A DNA stretch of 64,000 nucleotides from Bizionia saleffrena (GTDB lineage Bacteria; Bacteroidota; Bacteroidia; Flavobacteriales; Flavobacteriaceae). The translations under genes were made by a program, and so were the position numbers. Of this stretch, positions 55,722-64,000 are shown piece by piece; within the stretch, counting starts at the first letter, position 1, and each line of letters begins with the position of its first letter. The DNA is taken from the NCBI RefSeq assembly GCF_008086175.1, contig NZ_VSKM01000012.1, forward strand, positions 24,055 to 88,054, written 5' to 3'. A model generated the notes under the pieces. The model searched no databases and was not told the origin of the DNA. It was given only the letters and a program-made list of their open reading frames with translations.

Positions 55722-57039
55722 AACAATTTTCGCAACAGTAGTCGCTTTAAGTCTAAGTTTCGCCGCTTTAGCGCAAGACAAGCAATGGACGTTGCAAGAA
55801 AGTGTTAATTACGCGCTAGATAATAACATTACTGTAAAACAGGCGTCGAATACATTATTGACGAATCAGCAAGATATTATTGCTGCAAAAGGGCAGTTTT
55901 TACCATCGGTTAACGCTAATGCTAATCATAGTTTTTCTACAGGTAATGTGGAGTTGTTTCAAGGGCAATTTACCAACCGAACGTCTAATAGTACCAGTTT
56001 AGGGCTCAACGTAAATGAAACCGTTTTTAACGGATTTAGAAACACGAACTTATACAAACAATCGCAATTAAATTTAGAATCTAATCAGTTAGAATTAGAC
56101 CGCATTAAAGATGATATTTCGTTAAACGTCGTGAACGCGTATTTAAATATTTTATTTAATATTGAAAATTTAGAAACGGCAGAAGCACAATACGAATTTT
56201 CTCAAAAACAATTACAACGTGTCAACGAATTAGTAGATGCAGGCGCACAACCAAGAGCCGATGTTTACGATGCGCAAGCCACTTTAAGTAGGGACGTGCA
56301 AAGTGTAACGGTAGCCGAAAACAATTATGAGTTATCTTTATTAACACTATCACAATTATTACAAGTGCCTTTTGAAGGCTTCGCTGTAGAAGTTATAGAG
56401 ATAGATTCACCTTCGGAAGCATTAATGTATAACGATGTGTCTCCTATTTTAGATTATGCTTTAGCAAATAGAAATGAAGTTAAAGTCGCTGAAAAAGGTA
56501 TCGAAATATCACAATTAGGAACAGAAATTTCTAAAGCTGGATATTACCCGAGTGTCTCTTTAGGTTACGGTTTTGGATCGAATGTGTTTTATTCTAATTT
56601 ACAACAAAATGAAGATCCGTTTTTTCAACAATTAAACGATCAGAAATCGCACCGTTTTACCTTGAGTGTTAATATACCTATATTTTCACAGTTTCAAAAT
56701 AAAACGGCAGTTGCGAAATCGCGTATTCAAGTAGAGAATGCCAAATTGCGTTTGGAACAAACAAAATTAAATTTAGAGTCGAACATACAACGTGCGTTTA
56801 CCGATGCAAAAGCGGCGTTCAGAGCTTACGACGCTGCAAAGGTATCCTTAGAATCTCAAGAATTAGCATTTAACAACTCTCAAGAACGCTATAATATAGG
56901 AGCGATGAATGCGTTCGATTTAGAGCAATCGCGTTTGCGTTTAGTAAATGCGGAGTCGTCTTTAATTAATGCGAAATATGATTTTATTTTTAAGACGAAA
57001 GTATTAGATTTCTATCTTGGAAAACCAATAACAGAATAG
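55705..57039 (+). CDS. TolC-family outer-membrane efflux protein
   Basis: A 444-residue TolC-type protein with a signal peptide (TIFATVVALSLSFAALA then Q). Two outer-membrane efflux repeats follow, each built of long helices with a short barrel strand pair (NVNETVFNGFRNTNLYKQSQLN and LSVNIPIFSQFQNKTAVAKS). It forms the exit duct of the preceding transporter. Two ATG codons lie six bases apart (55705 and 55711); the second has GAGG just upstream and gives a neat signal peptide, so the true start may be 55711. Confidence 0.95.
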   Translation: MRMKTKTIFATVVALSLSFAALAQDKQWTLQESVNYALDNNITVKQASNTLLTNQQDIIAAKGQFLPSVNANANHSFSTGNVELFQGQFTNRTSNSTSLGLNVNETVFNGFRNTNLYKQSQLNLESNQLELDRIKDDISLNVVNAYLNILFNIENLETAEAQYEFSQKQLQRVNELVDAGAQPRADVYDAQATLSRDVQSVTVAENNYELSLLTLSQLLQVPFEGFAVEVIEIDSPSEALMYNDVSPILDYALANRNEVKVAEKGIEISQLGTEISKAGYYPSVSLGYGFGSNVFYSNLQQNEDPFFQQLNDQKSHRFTLSVNIPIFSQFQNKTAVAKSRIQVENAKLRLEQTKLNLESNIQRAFTDAKAAFRAYDAAKVSLESQELAFNNSQERYNIGAMNAFDLEQSRLRLVNAESSLINAKYDFIFKTKVLDFYLGKPITE

Positions 57040-57041
57040 CC

Positions 57042-57719
57042 GTGGCTTTAATATTAAATATAGAAACAACAACAACAAATTGTTCTGTCTCTCTTTCTAA
57101 AGAAGGAGAGACTTTGCTTTTAAAAGAGGATTACGATAATAACTATTCGCATGCCGAACGCTTACACACATTTATCGCAAACATTCTAAAAGAAGCAAAA
57201 GTAGAGCGCGAAGATTTGGACGCTATTGCGGTTAGTAAAGGCCCAGGGTCTTATACAGGGTTACGTATTGGAGTGTCGGCAGCAAAAGGCTTATGTTATG
57301 CTTTAGAGATCCCGTTAATAGCAGTAAGTACTTTAGAGGCGTTAGCACACCAAGTAAATGCGGAAAGTGGCGTGATTGTACCGATGCTAGATGCTAGACG
57401 AATGGAAGTGTATTCGGCTGTGTTTTCCTCAGATTATGAAATGGTGCGTGCTATTGAAGCACAAATATTAGATACTGATGCTTTTGCAACATATTTAAAT
57501 AACGGTAAAGTCTATTTTGTTGGCAATGGTGTTGAGAAAACTAAAACACTAATACCGCACGAAAACGCGGTGTTTATAGAGCATAAATTACCATCGGCAA
57601 GTACAATGGGTGCTTTAGCTTTTGCTAAGTACAAAAAAAGCGACACCGAAGATGTCGCTTATTTTGAGCCCTATTATTTAAAAGATTTTGTGGCTTTAAA
57701 ACCAAAACCAAAACCCTAA
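57042..57719 (+). CDS. tsaB: tRNA N6-threonylcarbamoyladenosine synthesis protein TsaB
   Basis: TsaB, 225 residues, the ASKHA-fold partner of TsaD that supports t6A formation at position 37 of ANN-decoding tRNAs. Signatures: LNIETTTTNCSVSLSKEGE at the start, LDAIAVSKGPGSYTGLRIGVSAAKGL, and MLDARRMEVYSAVF. The start is GTG at 57042, only 2 bp after the TolC stop, so expression depends on the efflux operon or an internal promoter that I do not see. Confidence 0.95.
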   Translation: MALILNIETTTTNCSVSLSKEGETLLLKEDYDNNYSHAERLHTFIANILKEAKVEREDLDAIAVSKGPGSYTGLRIGVSAAKGLCYALEIPLIAVSTLEALAHQVNAESGVIVPMLDARRMEVYSAVFSSDYEMVRAIEAQILDTDAFATYLNNGKVYFVGNGVEKTKTLIPHENAVFIEHKLPSASTMGALAFAKYKKSDTEDVAYFEPYYLKDFVALKPKPKP

Positions 57720-57861
57720 AATATTAGTACTGTAAAAGCAATTGCTCATTTATTTTTTATAAAGCTGCAACCAAGCGCGCGTTAAGAATTACTTAATCGT
57801 TTTAATACTTTACAAGGGGCAATCGTGGTTGCGTTAGGGGTTAAACGGCTTGTTTAAGCTC

Positions 57862-57879
57862 TCCCGATTACTATCGGGA
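57862..57879. repeat. Short palindrome TCCCGAT-TACT-ATCGGGA
   Basis: A 7-bp perfect inverted repeat with a 4-base loop, between the convergent tsaB and mscS-type genes, in a 225-bp spacer. There is no T run on either side, so it is a poor intrinsic terminator. The sequence type resembles small dispersed palindromes seen in flavobacterial intergenic regions (recollection, not searched). Confidence 0.6.
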
Positions 57880-57944
57880 AGCGCGTAGTGAAAGCCCGAC
57901 CATGTTTTTCTCTTGGTAACGCCCAAAACCGCATTATTATACCA

Positions 57945-58757
57945 TTAGCCTTCTTTATGAATTTCGACTTGATGTGGGTAAGGAATATCGATACCAGCCT
58001 CGTCGAATGCTTCTTTGGTACGCTCGATTAAATAGAAATGAACATCCCAATAATCGGCTTGATTTACCCAAGCTCTGGTGAAAAAATTAATAGAACTGTC
58101 TGCTAATTCCGATACGTTTACGGCAGGAGCAGGGTCTTTTAAAATAGCGGGATGCGAATTAATTACCCCTAAAATAACCTCCTTAGTTTTCTTAATATCC
58201 GAATCGTAGCCAACGCCAAATGTTAAGTTTACACGACGGGTGCTTTCGGTACTATAATTTACAATGTTGCCGTTGGATAGCGCTCCATTTGGCATTATTA
58301 CTTCCTGATTATTCGTGGTGAGTAATTTTGTGTTGAAAATATCGATTTCTTTCACGGTACCAGACTGCCCTTGAGCATCTATAAAATCTCCAATTTTAAA
58401 AGGTTTTAAAATCATAATTAAAATGCCGCCTGCAAAATTAGATAGTGAACCTTGTAAAGCCAAACCAACAGCTAAACCACCAGCCGCTAAAACAGCAGCA
58501 AAGGAGGTGGTTTCAATACCTACTGTTCCTAAAATAACTAAAATTAAAACAATTTTTAAACCCCAACCAATAAGATTGCTTAAGAATTTTTTTAGGCCAA
58601 TTTCTAGACCTTTTTTGTCCATTGCTTTATTAATACCTTTTAATAAGTATTTAACGATAATGCCACCAATTAGCCATATTGCAATAGCTGCGAGAACTTT
58701 TGGCCCAAGGTCTACAATGACTTCCCATCCTTTATCGATCCATTTTTGTGTTTCCAT
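57945..58757 (-). CDS. Small-conductance mechanosensitive channel MscS
   Basis: A 270-residue MscS-type channel. Three membrane helices are followed by the cytoplasmic beta and alpha/beta domains. The pore helix TM3 is visible as FAAVLAAGGLAVGLALQGSLSNFAGG, with the expected Gly/Ala packing. The beta domain starts at PFKIGDFIDAQGQSGTVKEIDIFNT. The C-terminal part ends GIDIPYPHQVEIH. It releases solutes under osmotic downshock. Single gene on the minus strand, convergent with tsaB. Confidence 0.95.
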   Translation of the reverse strand: METQKWIDKGWEVIVDLGPKVLAAIAIWLIGGIIVKYLLKGINKAMDKKGLEIGLKKFLSNLIGWGLKIVLILVILGTVGIETTSFAAVLAAGGLAVGLALQGSLSNFAGGILIMILKPFKIGDFIDAQGQSGTVKEIDIFNTKLLTTNNQEVIMPNGALSNGNIVNYSTESTRRVNLTFGVGYDSDIKKTKEVILGVINSHPAILKDPAPAVNVSELADSSINFFTRAWVNQADYWDVHFYLIERTKEAFDEAGIDIPYPHQVEIHKEG

Positions 58758-58907
58758 TTTATATTTTAATTTATTAGACCGTAAAATTTAACATTTTGGG
58801 AAGCTTATGCAAATTTAAAATGTTATTTCTATTATAAAAATTTAAAAAATACGCAGCTATAGTATGCCGTACTAAATGTTAGACGGCAACGCCCGTGGGT
58901 TATACAG

Positions 58908-61010
58908 TTATTCTTTTATCAGTTGTATGGCAGCGTTTACGTTACTTACCGGAAGTTTGCAACTCTTATTTACACAAACATAAATTAAGGTCTCTCCATC
59001 TATAAACCGATGTTCTAAAAGTGGCAAATTGCAAGCAGTTGTACTACCCACGATTAATTTATTAGGAATATAAGTAGCGTTAAGTTCTTTTAATTTTTCT
59101 TTAGCATCTTTACCTGCAATCGCTACTTCGTAATAAGGCTCTGTATAATTTAGCATTAAATCTAGCCAATTTGAAAAGCCGCTAGGGTACTCGGTAATTT
59201 CTGGCGACACATTATGGAGCATTGTAGTTGCTGTTTTTAAGTAATACGCATTGCCTAAAAAATGAGAGAGTTTAAATAAATTTTTTGCAAATATTGAATT
59301 GCTTGCAGGAATAACATTATCGCGATAGTCTATACTTCTTGATACCAGTCGCGCGTCGTTGTTATTGGTAAAAAAGAACATTTTACTAGCAGCGTCATAA
59401 AAATGATCGAAAGCATAATTGGTTAAATCCCGAGCGGTATAAAGCCATTGTTTGTCTAACGTAATTTCGTACGCTAAGATAAAAGCCTCAATAGTTGTGG
59501 CGTAATCTTCTAAAAAACCATTAATGCTGCTAGTGTCGTTTTTATAAGAATGGTATAAACTCCCATCTTCTTTTAACTGATTGTTTACAATAAAATGTGC
59601 GTTTTTTAAAGCAGCATCCAAATACGTTTTGTCTCCTAAAACGCGGTAAGCATCAAGGTAGCCTTTAAGCATTAAAGCATTCCAAGAGGTTAAACTTTTA
59701 TCATCTAATCGCGGTGTTTCGCGTTTCGCGCGCTCTTTTAATAAAAGGGTTTTCCACTCTTGCTTTTTAGTGTTTAGCCCGTGCTGAGATAATTTATGGT
59801 TAGTTGTAAAGTCCTGATCACTTTCCGATCGTATAAGGACGTAGTTTTTATGCTCCCAGAAACCAAAAGCATTAATATTGTAATACTCAGCAAACAATTT
59901 GTAATCGCTTTTTAAGAGAGTTTCGAGTTCTCTTTTTGTCCAGACGTAATAGGCGCCTTCTTCTAGAACCCCTTCACTCGTATTGCTATCGGCATCCAAA
60001 GACGAATAGAAAGCGCCGTTTGGTGTTGTTAATTCTCGCGCAACAAAGTCTAAGGTTTCGGTAATGACTTCTTTATATAATGGGTCCTTTGTAATTAAAT
60101 AAGCATCGGCATATAAGCTTACAAGTTGTCCGTTATCATAGAGCATTTTTTCGAAATGCGGTACGTGCCATTTTGAGTCTACCGAATAGCGAGAAAAACC
60201 ACCGCCTATATGGTCGTAAACGCCGCCATAAGCTATTTTTGTTAAGGTCGTATTTACGAATTTCTGAAGCTCTATATCTTTTTTCTGATACGCATAGCGC
60301 AACAGAAAGTGATAGTTGTTAGGCATCATAAATTTCTGTTGTGTTTTAACACCCCCAAATTTTAAATCGAAGTGTTCTGACCATGAGTCTACAGCATTTT
60401 CGATATCTTTAGACTGAAAATCAATCACTTCAGTATTAGGGACAATAACATCTAGATTTTTAATCCCTTGCTCAAGCTTATCAGCATAGTCGTACAATTT
60501 CTCAGGGCTGTTTGCGTACAATTTAGCAATCTGTGTTAACGCTTGAGTCCACTGGTCTTTTTTAAAGTAAGTACCGCCCCAAACTGGTCGTCCGTCAGGG
60601 AGCGCAATAACGTTTAGTGGCCACCCGCCTTGTCCTGTCATTAATTGTACAGCATTCATATACACTTGATCTATATCTGGGCGTTCTTCACGATCTACTT
60701 TTATACTTATAAAATTAGCGTTCATTATTTCGGCGACGTCTTCATCTTCAAAACTTTCGTGTTCCATAACGTGGCACCAATGGCAAGCTGCATAACCCAC
60801 ACTAATAATAATAAGTTTGTTTTCAGATTTAGCGCGTTCTAAAGTCTCGGTGTTCCAAGCGTTCCAATTTACGGGGTTGTGAGCGTGTTGTAATAAATAA
60901 GGGCTTGTTTCATTAATTAGAGAATTGGTATGAGGGTTTTGCATTTGCTTTTTTATTTGTGAGTTGCAACTTAACAATAAGAATAAGAGGAGGTAACTAA
61001 AATAGTTCAT
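58908..61010 (-). CDS. DUF255 thioredoxin-domain lipoprotein (YyaL/spermatogenesis-associated protein 20 family)
   Basis: A 700-residue protein with a lipoprotein signal ([10 protein letters not shown], Cys15). The N-terminal DUF255 thioredoxin-like domain carries [17 protein letters not shown] and [17 protein letters not shown] with the CHWC pair Cys76-Cys79. The rest is an alpha/alpha toroid like N-acylglucosamine epimerases ([27 protein letters not shown]). Family members are usually cytoplasmic. The signal suggests this copy is exported, which is less usual. A -7 element (TAACTTTG on the minus strand, 61016-61023) lies directly upstream. The substrate is unknown. Confidence 0.92.
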   Translation of the reverse strand: MNYFSYLLLFLLLSCNSQIKKQMQNPHTNSLINETSPYLLQHAHNPVNWNAWNTETLERAKSENKLIIISVGYAACHWCHVMEHESFEDEDVAEIMNANFISIKVDREERPDIDQVYMNAVQLMTGQGGWPLNVIALPDGRPVWGGTYFKKDQWTQALTQIAKLYANSPEKLYDYADKLEQGIKNLDVIVPNTEVIDFQSKDIENAVDSWSEHFDLKFGGVKTQQKFMMPNNYHFLLRYAYQKKDIELQKFVNTTLTKIAYGGVYDHIGGGFSRYSVDSKWHVPHFEKMLYDNGQLVSLYADAYLITKDPLYKEVITETLDFVARELTTPNGAFYSSLDADSNTSEGVLEEGAYYVWTKRELETLLKSDYKLFAEYYNINAFGFWEHKNYVLIRSESDQDFTTNHKLSQHGLNTKKQEWKTLLLKERAKRETPRLDDKSLTSWNALMLKGYLDAYRVLGDKTYLDAALKNAHFIVNNQLKEDGSLYHSYKNDTSSINGFLEDYATTIEAFILAYEITLDKQWLYTARDLTNYAFDHFYDAASKMFFFTNNNDARLVSRSIDYRDNVIPASNSIFAKNLFKLSHFLGNAYYLKTATTMLHNVSPEITEYPSGFSNWLDLMLNYTEPYYEVAIAGKDAKEKLKELNATYIPNKLIVGSTTACNLPLLEHRFIDGETLIYVCVNKSCKLPVSNVNAAIQLIKE

Positions 61011-61015
61011 AAAAT

Positions 61016-61023
61016 CAAAGTTA
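61016..61023 (-). promoter_or_regulatory. -7 element of the DUF255 gene
   Basis: TAACTTTG on the minus strand, exact TAnnTTTG match, 5 bases before the chosen ATG. The transcript would be close to leaderless, or the true start lies further inside. No clear -33 box. Confidence 0.4.
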
Positions 61024-61287
61024 ATGTTTTAGAAGTGAAGCAGTTTTTAAATACTAATCTTTCTAAATAATTGTGAAATGGCGGTAGGGTTTTTTTAGAA
61101 GATGTTGTTATATAGTAGATAGCAATTTGTTAGAAGACATTCTTTACTGAATAGATGAATGGTTAATTGAATAGATAATTAACACAGTTAACGAGGTATT
61201 TAGACTGAATTGTTGTCATAAAAACTCAGTAATTATTAGTATAATTGCAGATAGATTAACCTAATATTGAAAAATAACCTCATTATA

Positions 61288-64000
61288 ATGAAGAATTTTA
61301 CATTACTCATACTTTTAGTGTTTACTTTTTTTACGGCATCTGCTCAAGATGTGCTTATGCAAAACGGGTCCATTGATACCTGTTCTGGAGTTTTCTACGA
61401 TTCTGGAGGAACTTCGGCAAATTACAGCAATGATGAAAATTTCGAATATACTATATGTCCAGATACTGTAGATGCCTCAGTGCAAGTGGCCTTTACAGCG
61501 TTTGGTACTCAGGCAGCTTTTGGAGGCAACCCAGCAGATACCTTAACCGTCTATGATGGAGACGATACCTCGGCTCCTGTATTGGATGTTTTGTCAGGTA
61601 CTGGTGCGGCTGCTTTTCCAGGTACTATTACCGCATCTCCAGGAAACACTTCGGGATGTTTAACTTTTGTTTTTGTAAGTAATGGTTCTGGTAATACAAC
61701 AGGTTGGGCAGCAACAATAGAGTGTTTAGTGCCTTGCCAAACGATTACACCAACTATAGATAGCACAAGTCCTGTAGCCGACGGCGACGGAAATATAATA
61801 ATAGCCGATGGCGATACGGTTACGTTTGATGGAAGTGCAACGTTTTCAGATGATGGAACAGGAGCAACATATTCTTGGAATTTTGGTGATGGAACAGCAC
61901 CGGCAACAGGGCAATCTGCAAGTCATGTGTTTACCGGGTTTGGGACGTATACCGTAACATTAACCGTAACCGATGCAAACCCAACGGGATGTAGCGAACA
62001 AACTACAATAACAGTAATTATTCCAAGTCCTTATATAGAGGTTAGTACAACAGATTATACTGTAGATGGTTTAATAAGTGACGTGCTAATTAATAGCGAC
62101 TGTGCAGGGGTTTCCAATGTGACTTCTAGTACAGGAAGTGATTTTGGTAGTGTAAATGGAATAGGATCTTTTAGCAGTACAGGTGGTAATTTTGGCTTTG
62201 AGGCGGGAATTGTATTGACGTCCGGGTCTGCCGTTCTTGCTGAAGGACCAGAAGTAGGTACGCAAAGTGAAGGAAATAATGCTTGGCCAGGTGATACAGA
62301 CTTAGAAGCTGCTATAGGTTTAACACCAGGAATTACTAATAATGCATCTTACATACAGTTTGATTTTGTTCCCCTTGCCGATACTATTAGTTTCGATTTT
62401 ATTTTTGCTTCTGAAGAATATGGTACGTTTCAATGTAGTTTTACCGATGCGTTTGCCTTTTTATTAACAGATCAAGCTACTGGAATAACTACAAATTTAG
62501 CTATGGTACCAGGTACCACAGATGTGGTATCTGTACTTACTGTTAGAGATAATACGCATAATAACGTTTGTCTGTCTGTAAATCCAATATTTTTTGACTC
62601 TTATTATGGACCTACTACCGGCTTGCCTCCAGCTAATAATCCAACAAACTTTCTGGGATATACGACTTCTATGACGGCGTCGTCTGCTGTAATTCCTAAT
62701 AATGTATATACCATTAAATTGGTGATTGCAGACGATCAAGACACGGCTTATGATGCCGCCGTATTTCTTAAAGCGGGCTCTTTTAATTTAGGAGGTGATT
62801 TAGGAAATGATGTCACTATCGCAGCGGGTACAGCGCAATGCCCTGGTGCTCCAGTGACTTTAGATACTCAAACACCTTCGGCTACGCATGCTTGGTATTT
62901 GGATGGCGTTCTTATTGCAGGTGAAACTGGATCTACCTACGATGCTACCGAAGCAGGAGACTATACAGTAGAAATTGTGTTCTCAGGGAGTTGCCAAGCT
63001 TCTGATACGGTAACTGTTGAATTTCTTCCAGGACCAACAATTGATAATGTTAACGATTTAACGGAGTGTAATGATGGCAACGGAGCGGTAATATTTGATC
63101 TTACTGAAAATGATTCTGAAGCTTTAGGCACTCAAGATCCTACGCAGTTTAGTATTACGTACTATAATTCTCAAGCAGATGCCGACGCAGGAACGAATCC
63201 TATTTTAGATCCTGCAAACTATTCCGGTACAGATGGAGAGCCTGTTTTTATAAGAATTGAAGATGCAACTTCTGGAACTTGTGTAGATACAGAATTATTT
63301 ACCTTAAATTTCTTAAATATAACTTACAATCCAGCTCCAGATATGGAACTTTGCGATGATGCTTCTAACGATGGTACAGAACCATTCGATTTAGAGTCTC
63401 AAAATGCAACTATATTAGGAACACAATCTAATACAGACTATACGGTAACGTATTATACAACATTCGCTGATGCTAATGCAGGAACAAATGCTTTAGTTAG
63501 TGATTATATTAATGTCGTCAACCCAGAACCCATTTATGTTCGTGTTGATAGTGCAGGTGCTTTAGGATGCTTCATCGCTTCACCAACACCAGCATTTAAC
63601 TTAATTGTTAACCTTAGAGACGACTCATCATTTACAATGCAAGCGACTTGCGACGGGGGGACAGTAGATAGTTTCGTAACTGCAGGAGGAACCTATACTT
63701 TTAATCCTTTACCAACAGATACAGCAACGATCGATCCGGCAACAGGAGAAGTATTGAGCGGAACGGCTGGAGCAACGTACACTATTGAGTATACCACAAC
63801 TGGACAATGCCCATCAACAGCAACTTTCGATCTTACCGTTTTATCAGTAGATGATGCGAGTATAACAATGACACCAACGTGCGACGGCGGTATTGTCGAT
63901 ACAGAAGCAACACCAGGCGGAACGTATGTGTTTAACCCAGTACCAACGGATGGCGCTGTAATAGATGCTACCACAGGGACCGTTTCTGGCGGACAACCAA
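61288..64000 (+). CDS. Large secreted multidomain adhesin, 3' end beyond window
   Basis: A single open frame from the ATG at 61288 to the window end (over 900 residues, no stop seen). It has a signal peptide (FTLLILLVFTFFTASA then Q), a CUB-like domain (about 30-145, with paired cysteines), a PKD domain (about 160-245, YSWNFGDGTA and GTYTVTLTVTD), and a choice-of-anchor-L-type domain (about 255-505, GIVLTSGSA and FDFIFASEEYGTF). Next come an Ig-like domain, two 95-residue repeats with CNDG/CDDA openings (from about 592 and 687), and 77-residue repeats from 778. This build is typical of type IX secretion substrates whose C-terminal sorting domain lies at the far end, here outside the window. 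Likely surface-exposed, with roles in adhesion or gliding (inference). Confidence 0.9.
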   Translation, partial: MKNFTLLILLVFTFFTASAQDVLMQNGSIDTCSGVFYDSGGTSANYSNDENFEYTICPDTVDASVQVAFTAFGTQAAFGGNPADTLTVYDGDDTSAPVLDVLSGTGAAAFPGTITASPGNTSGCLTFVFVSNGSGNTTGWAATIECLVPCQTITPTIDSTSPVADGDGNIIIADGDTVTFDGSATFSDDGTGATYSWNFGDGTAPATGQSASHVFTGFGTYTVTLTVTDANPTGCSEQTTITVIIPSPYIEVSTTDYTVDGLISDVLINSDCAGVSNVTSSTGSDFGSVNGIGSFSSTGGNFGFEAGIVLTSGSAVLAEGPEVGTQSEGNNAWPGDTDLEAAIGLTPGITNNASYIQFDFVPLADTISFDFIFASEEYGTFQCSFTDAFAFLLTDQATGITTNLAMVPGTTDVVSVLTVRDNTHNNVCLSVNPIFFDSYYGPTTGLPPANNPTNFLGYTTSMTASSAVIPNNVYTIKLVIADDQDTAYDAAVFLKAGSFNLGGDLGNDVTIAAGTAQCPGAPVTLDTQTPSATHAWYLDGVLIAGETGSTYDATEAGDYTVEIVFSGSCQASDTVTVEFLPGPTIDNVNDLTECNDGNGAVIFDLTENDSEALGTQDPTQFSITYYNSQADADAGTNPILDPANYSGTDGEPVFIRIEDATSGTCVDTELFTLNFLNITYNPAPDMELCDDASNDGTEPFDLESQNATILGTQSNTDYTVTYYTTFADANAGTNALVSDYINVVNPEPIYVRVDSAGALGCFIASPTPAFNLIVNLRDDSSFTMQATCDGGTVDSFVTAGGTYTFNPLPTDTATIDPATGEVLSGTAGATYTIEYTTTGQCPSTATFDLTVLSVDDASITMTPTCDGGIVDTEATPGGTYVFNPVPTDGAVIDATTGTVSGGQP
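63619..64000 (+). repeat. 231-bp tandem coding repeat in the adhesin
   Basis: Two copies of a 77-residue unit. The first is at 63619-63849 and opens DDSSFTMQATCDGGTVDS; the second starts at 63850 with DDASITMTPTCDGGIVDT and runs off the window. The shared core is CDGG-x-VD, GGTY-x-FNP and PTD. More copies probably follow. Confidence 0.85.

Noticed and set aside
57862..57879. Palindrome as terminator of tsaB or mscS-type gene
   Set aside because: No T run follows on either strand, and it lies over 60 bases from the nearer stop codon.
63693..63974. A 93-codon frame antisense to the adhesin
   Set aside because: A shadow of the repeat region with low-complexity Val/Ser/Pro translation and no own signals.

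Overview
The window is a dense, AT-rich stretch of chromosome from a gliding-type member of the Bacteroidota, almost certainly a Flavobacteriaceae species. Several things support this. It carries a full alternative complex III (ActABCDEF) joined to a caa3/aa3-type oxidase, the type IX secretion translocon SprA, a RemB-like gliding protein, and a PKD/CUB adhesin of the kind exported by type IX secretion. Several promoters fit the Bacteroidota pattern TTTG-N19-TAnnTTTG, and Shine-Dalgarno sequences are mostly weak. I see no prophage, insertion sequence, CRISPR array or defence island. Most of the window is core genome.

Layout. 1-9.0 kb: polA (minus), a membrane metallophosphoesterase, a thioredoxin-fold protein that lacks both redox cysteines, and a minus-strand pair made of a NodB-type deacetylase and a large DUF2723 membrane protein. 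9.2-9.3 kb: a lone tRNA-Gln with its own promoter and terminator, followed by about 640 bp without a convincing gene that holds an 11-bp degenerate tandem repeat. 10-15.7 kb: a tandem universal stress protein (minus), divergent from the rimP-nusA-infB translation/transcription operon, which has a terminator-like hairpin in its leader. 15.7-16.4 kb: a second gene-poor gap. 16.5-28.5 kb: a SPOR-domain protein, then actABCDEF-ctaC-ctaD as one plus-strand respiratory operon.

28.7-40.9 kb: ruvB-queG, a malic enzyme with a phosphotransacetylase-like tail, and ruvA followed six bases later by the 2425-residue sprA, which must start at a non-ATG codon. 41-45.7 kb: gcvH, a VanZ-like protein, two TonB-type proteins in tandem and a RemB-like outer-membrane protein. 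The last three share one cysteine-paired TonB-C-like domain. 45.7-51.1 kb: heme O synthase, two subunit III paralogues, subunit IV, then a compact SCO cassette (a SCO-like protein without the copper cysteines, SCO itself, DUF420, and a tiny exported CxxC membrane protein). This second block supplies the remaining oxidase subunits and probable assembly factors for the oxidase core encoded 20 kb upstream.

51.3-57.7 kb: an ABC-type tripartite efflux operon (ATPase, two MacB-like permeases, periplasmic adaptor, TolC) with tsaB as its last gene. 57.9-61.0 kb: minus-strand MscS channel and a DUF255 lipoprotein. 61.3 kb to the end: the 5' part of a large secreted adhesin that runs off the window. 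Its likely export route is the SprA translocon encoded in the same window.

No wholly new system is obvious. The best leads are the three-gene array sharing a TonB-C-like domain, the SCO cassette with its 73-residue CxxC protein, the rimP leader hairpin, and the 11-bp repeat array.
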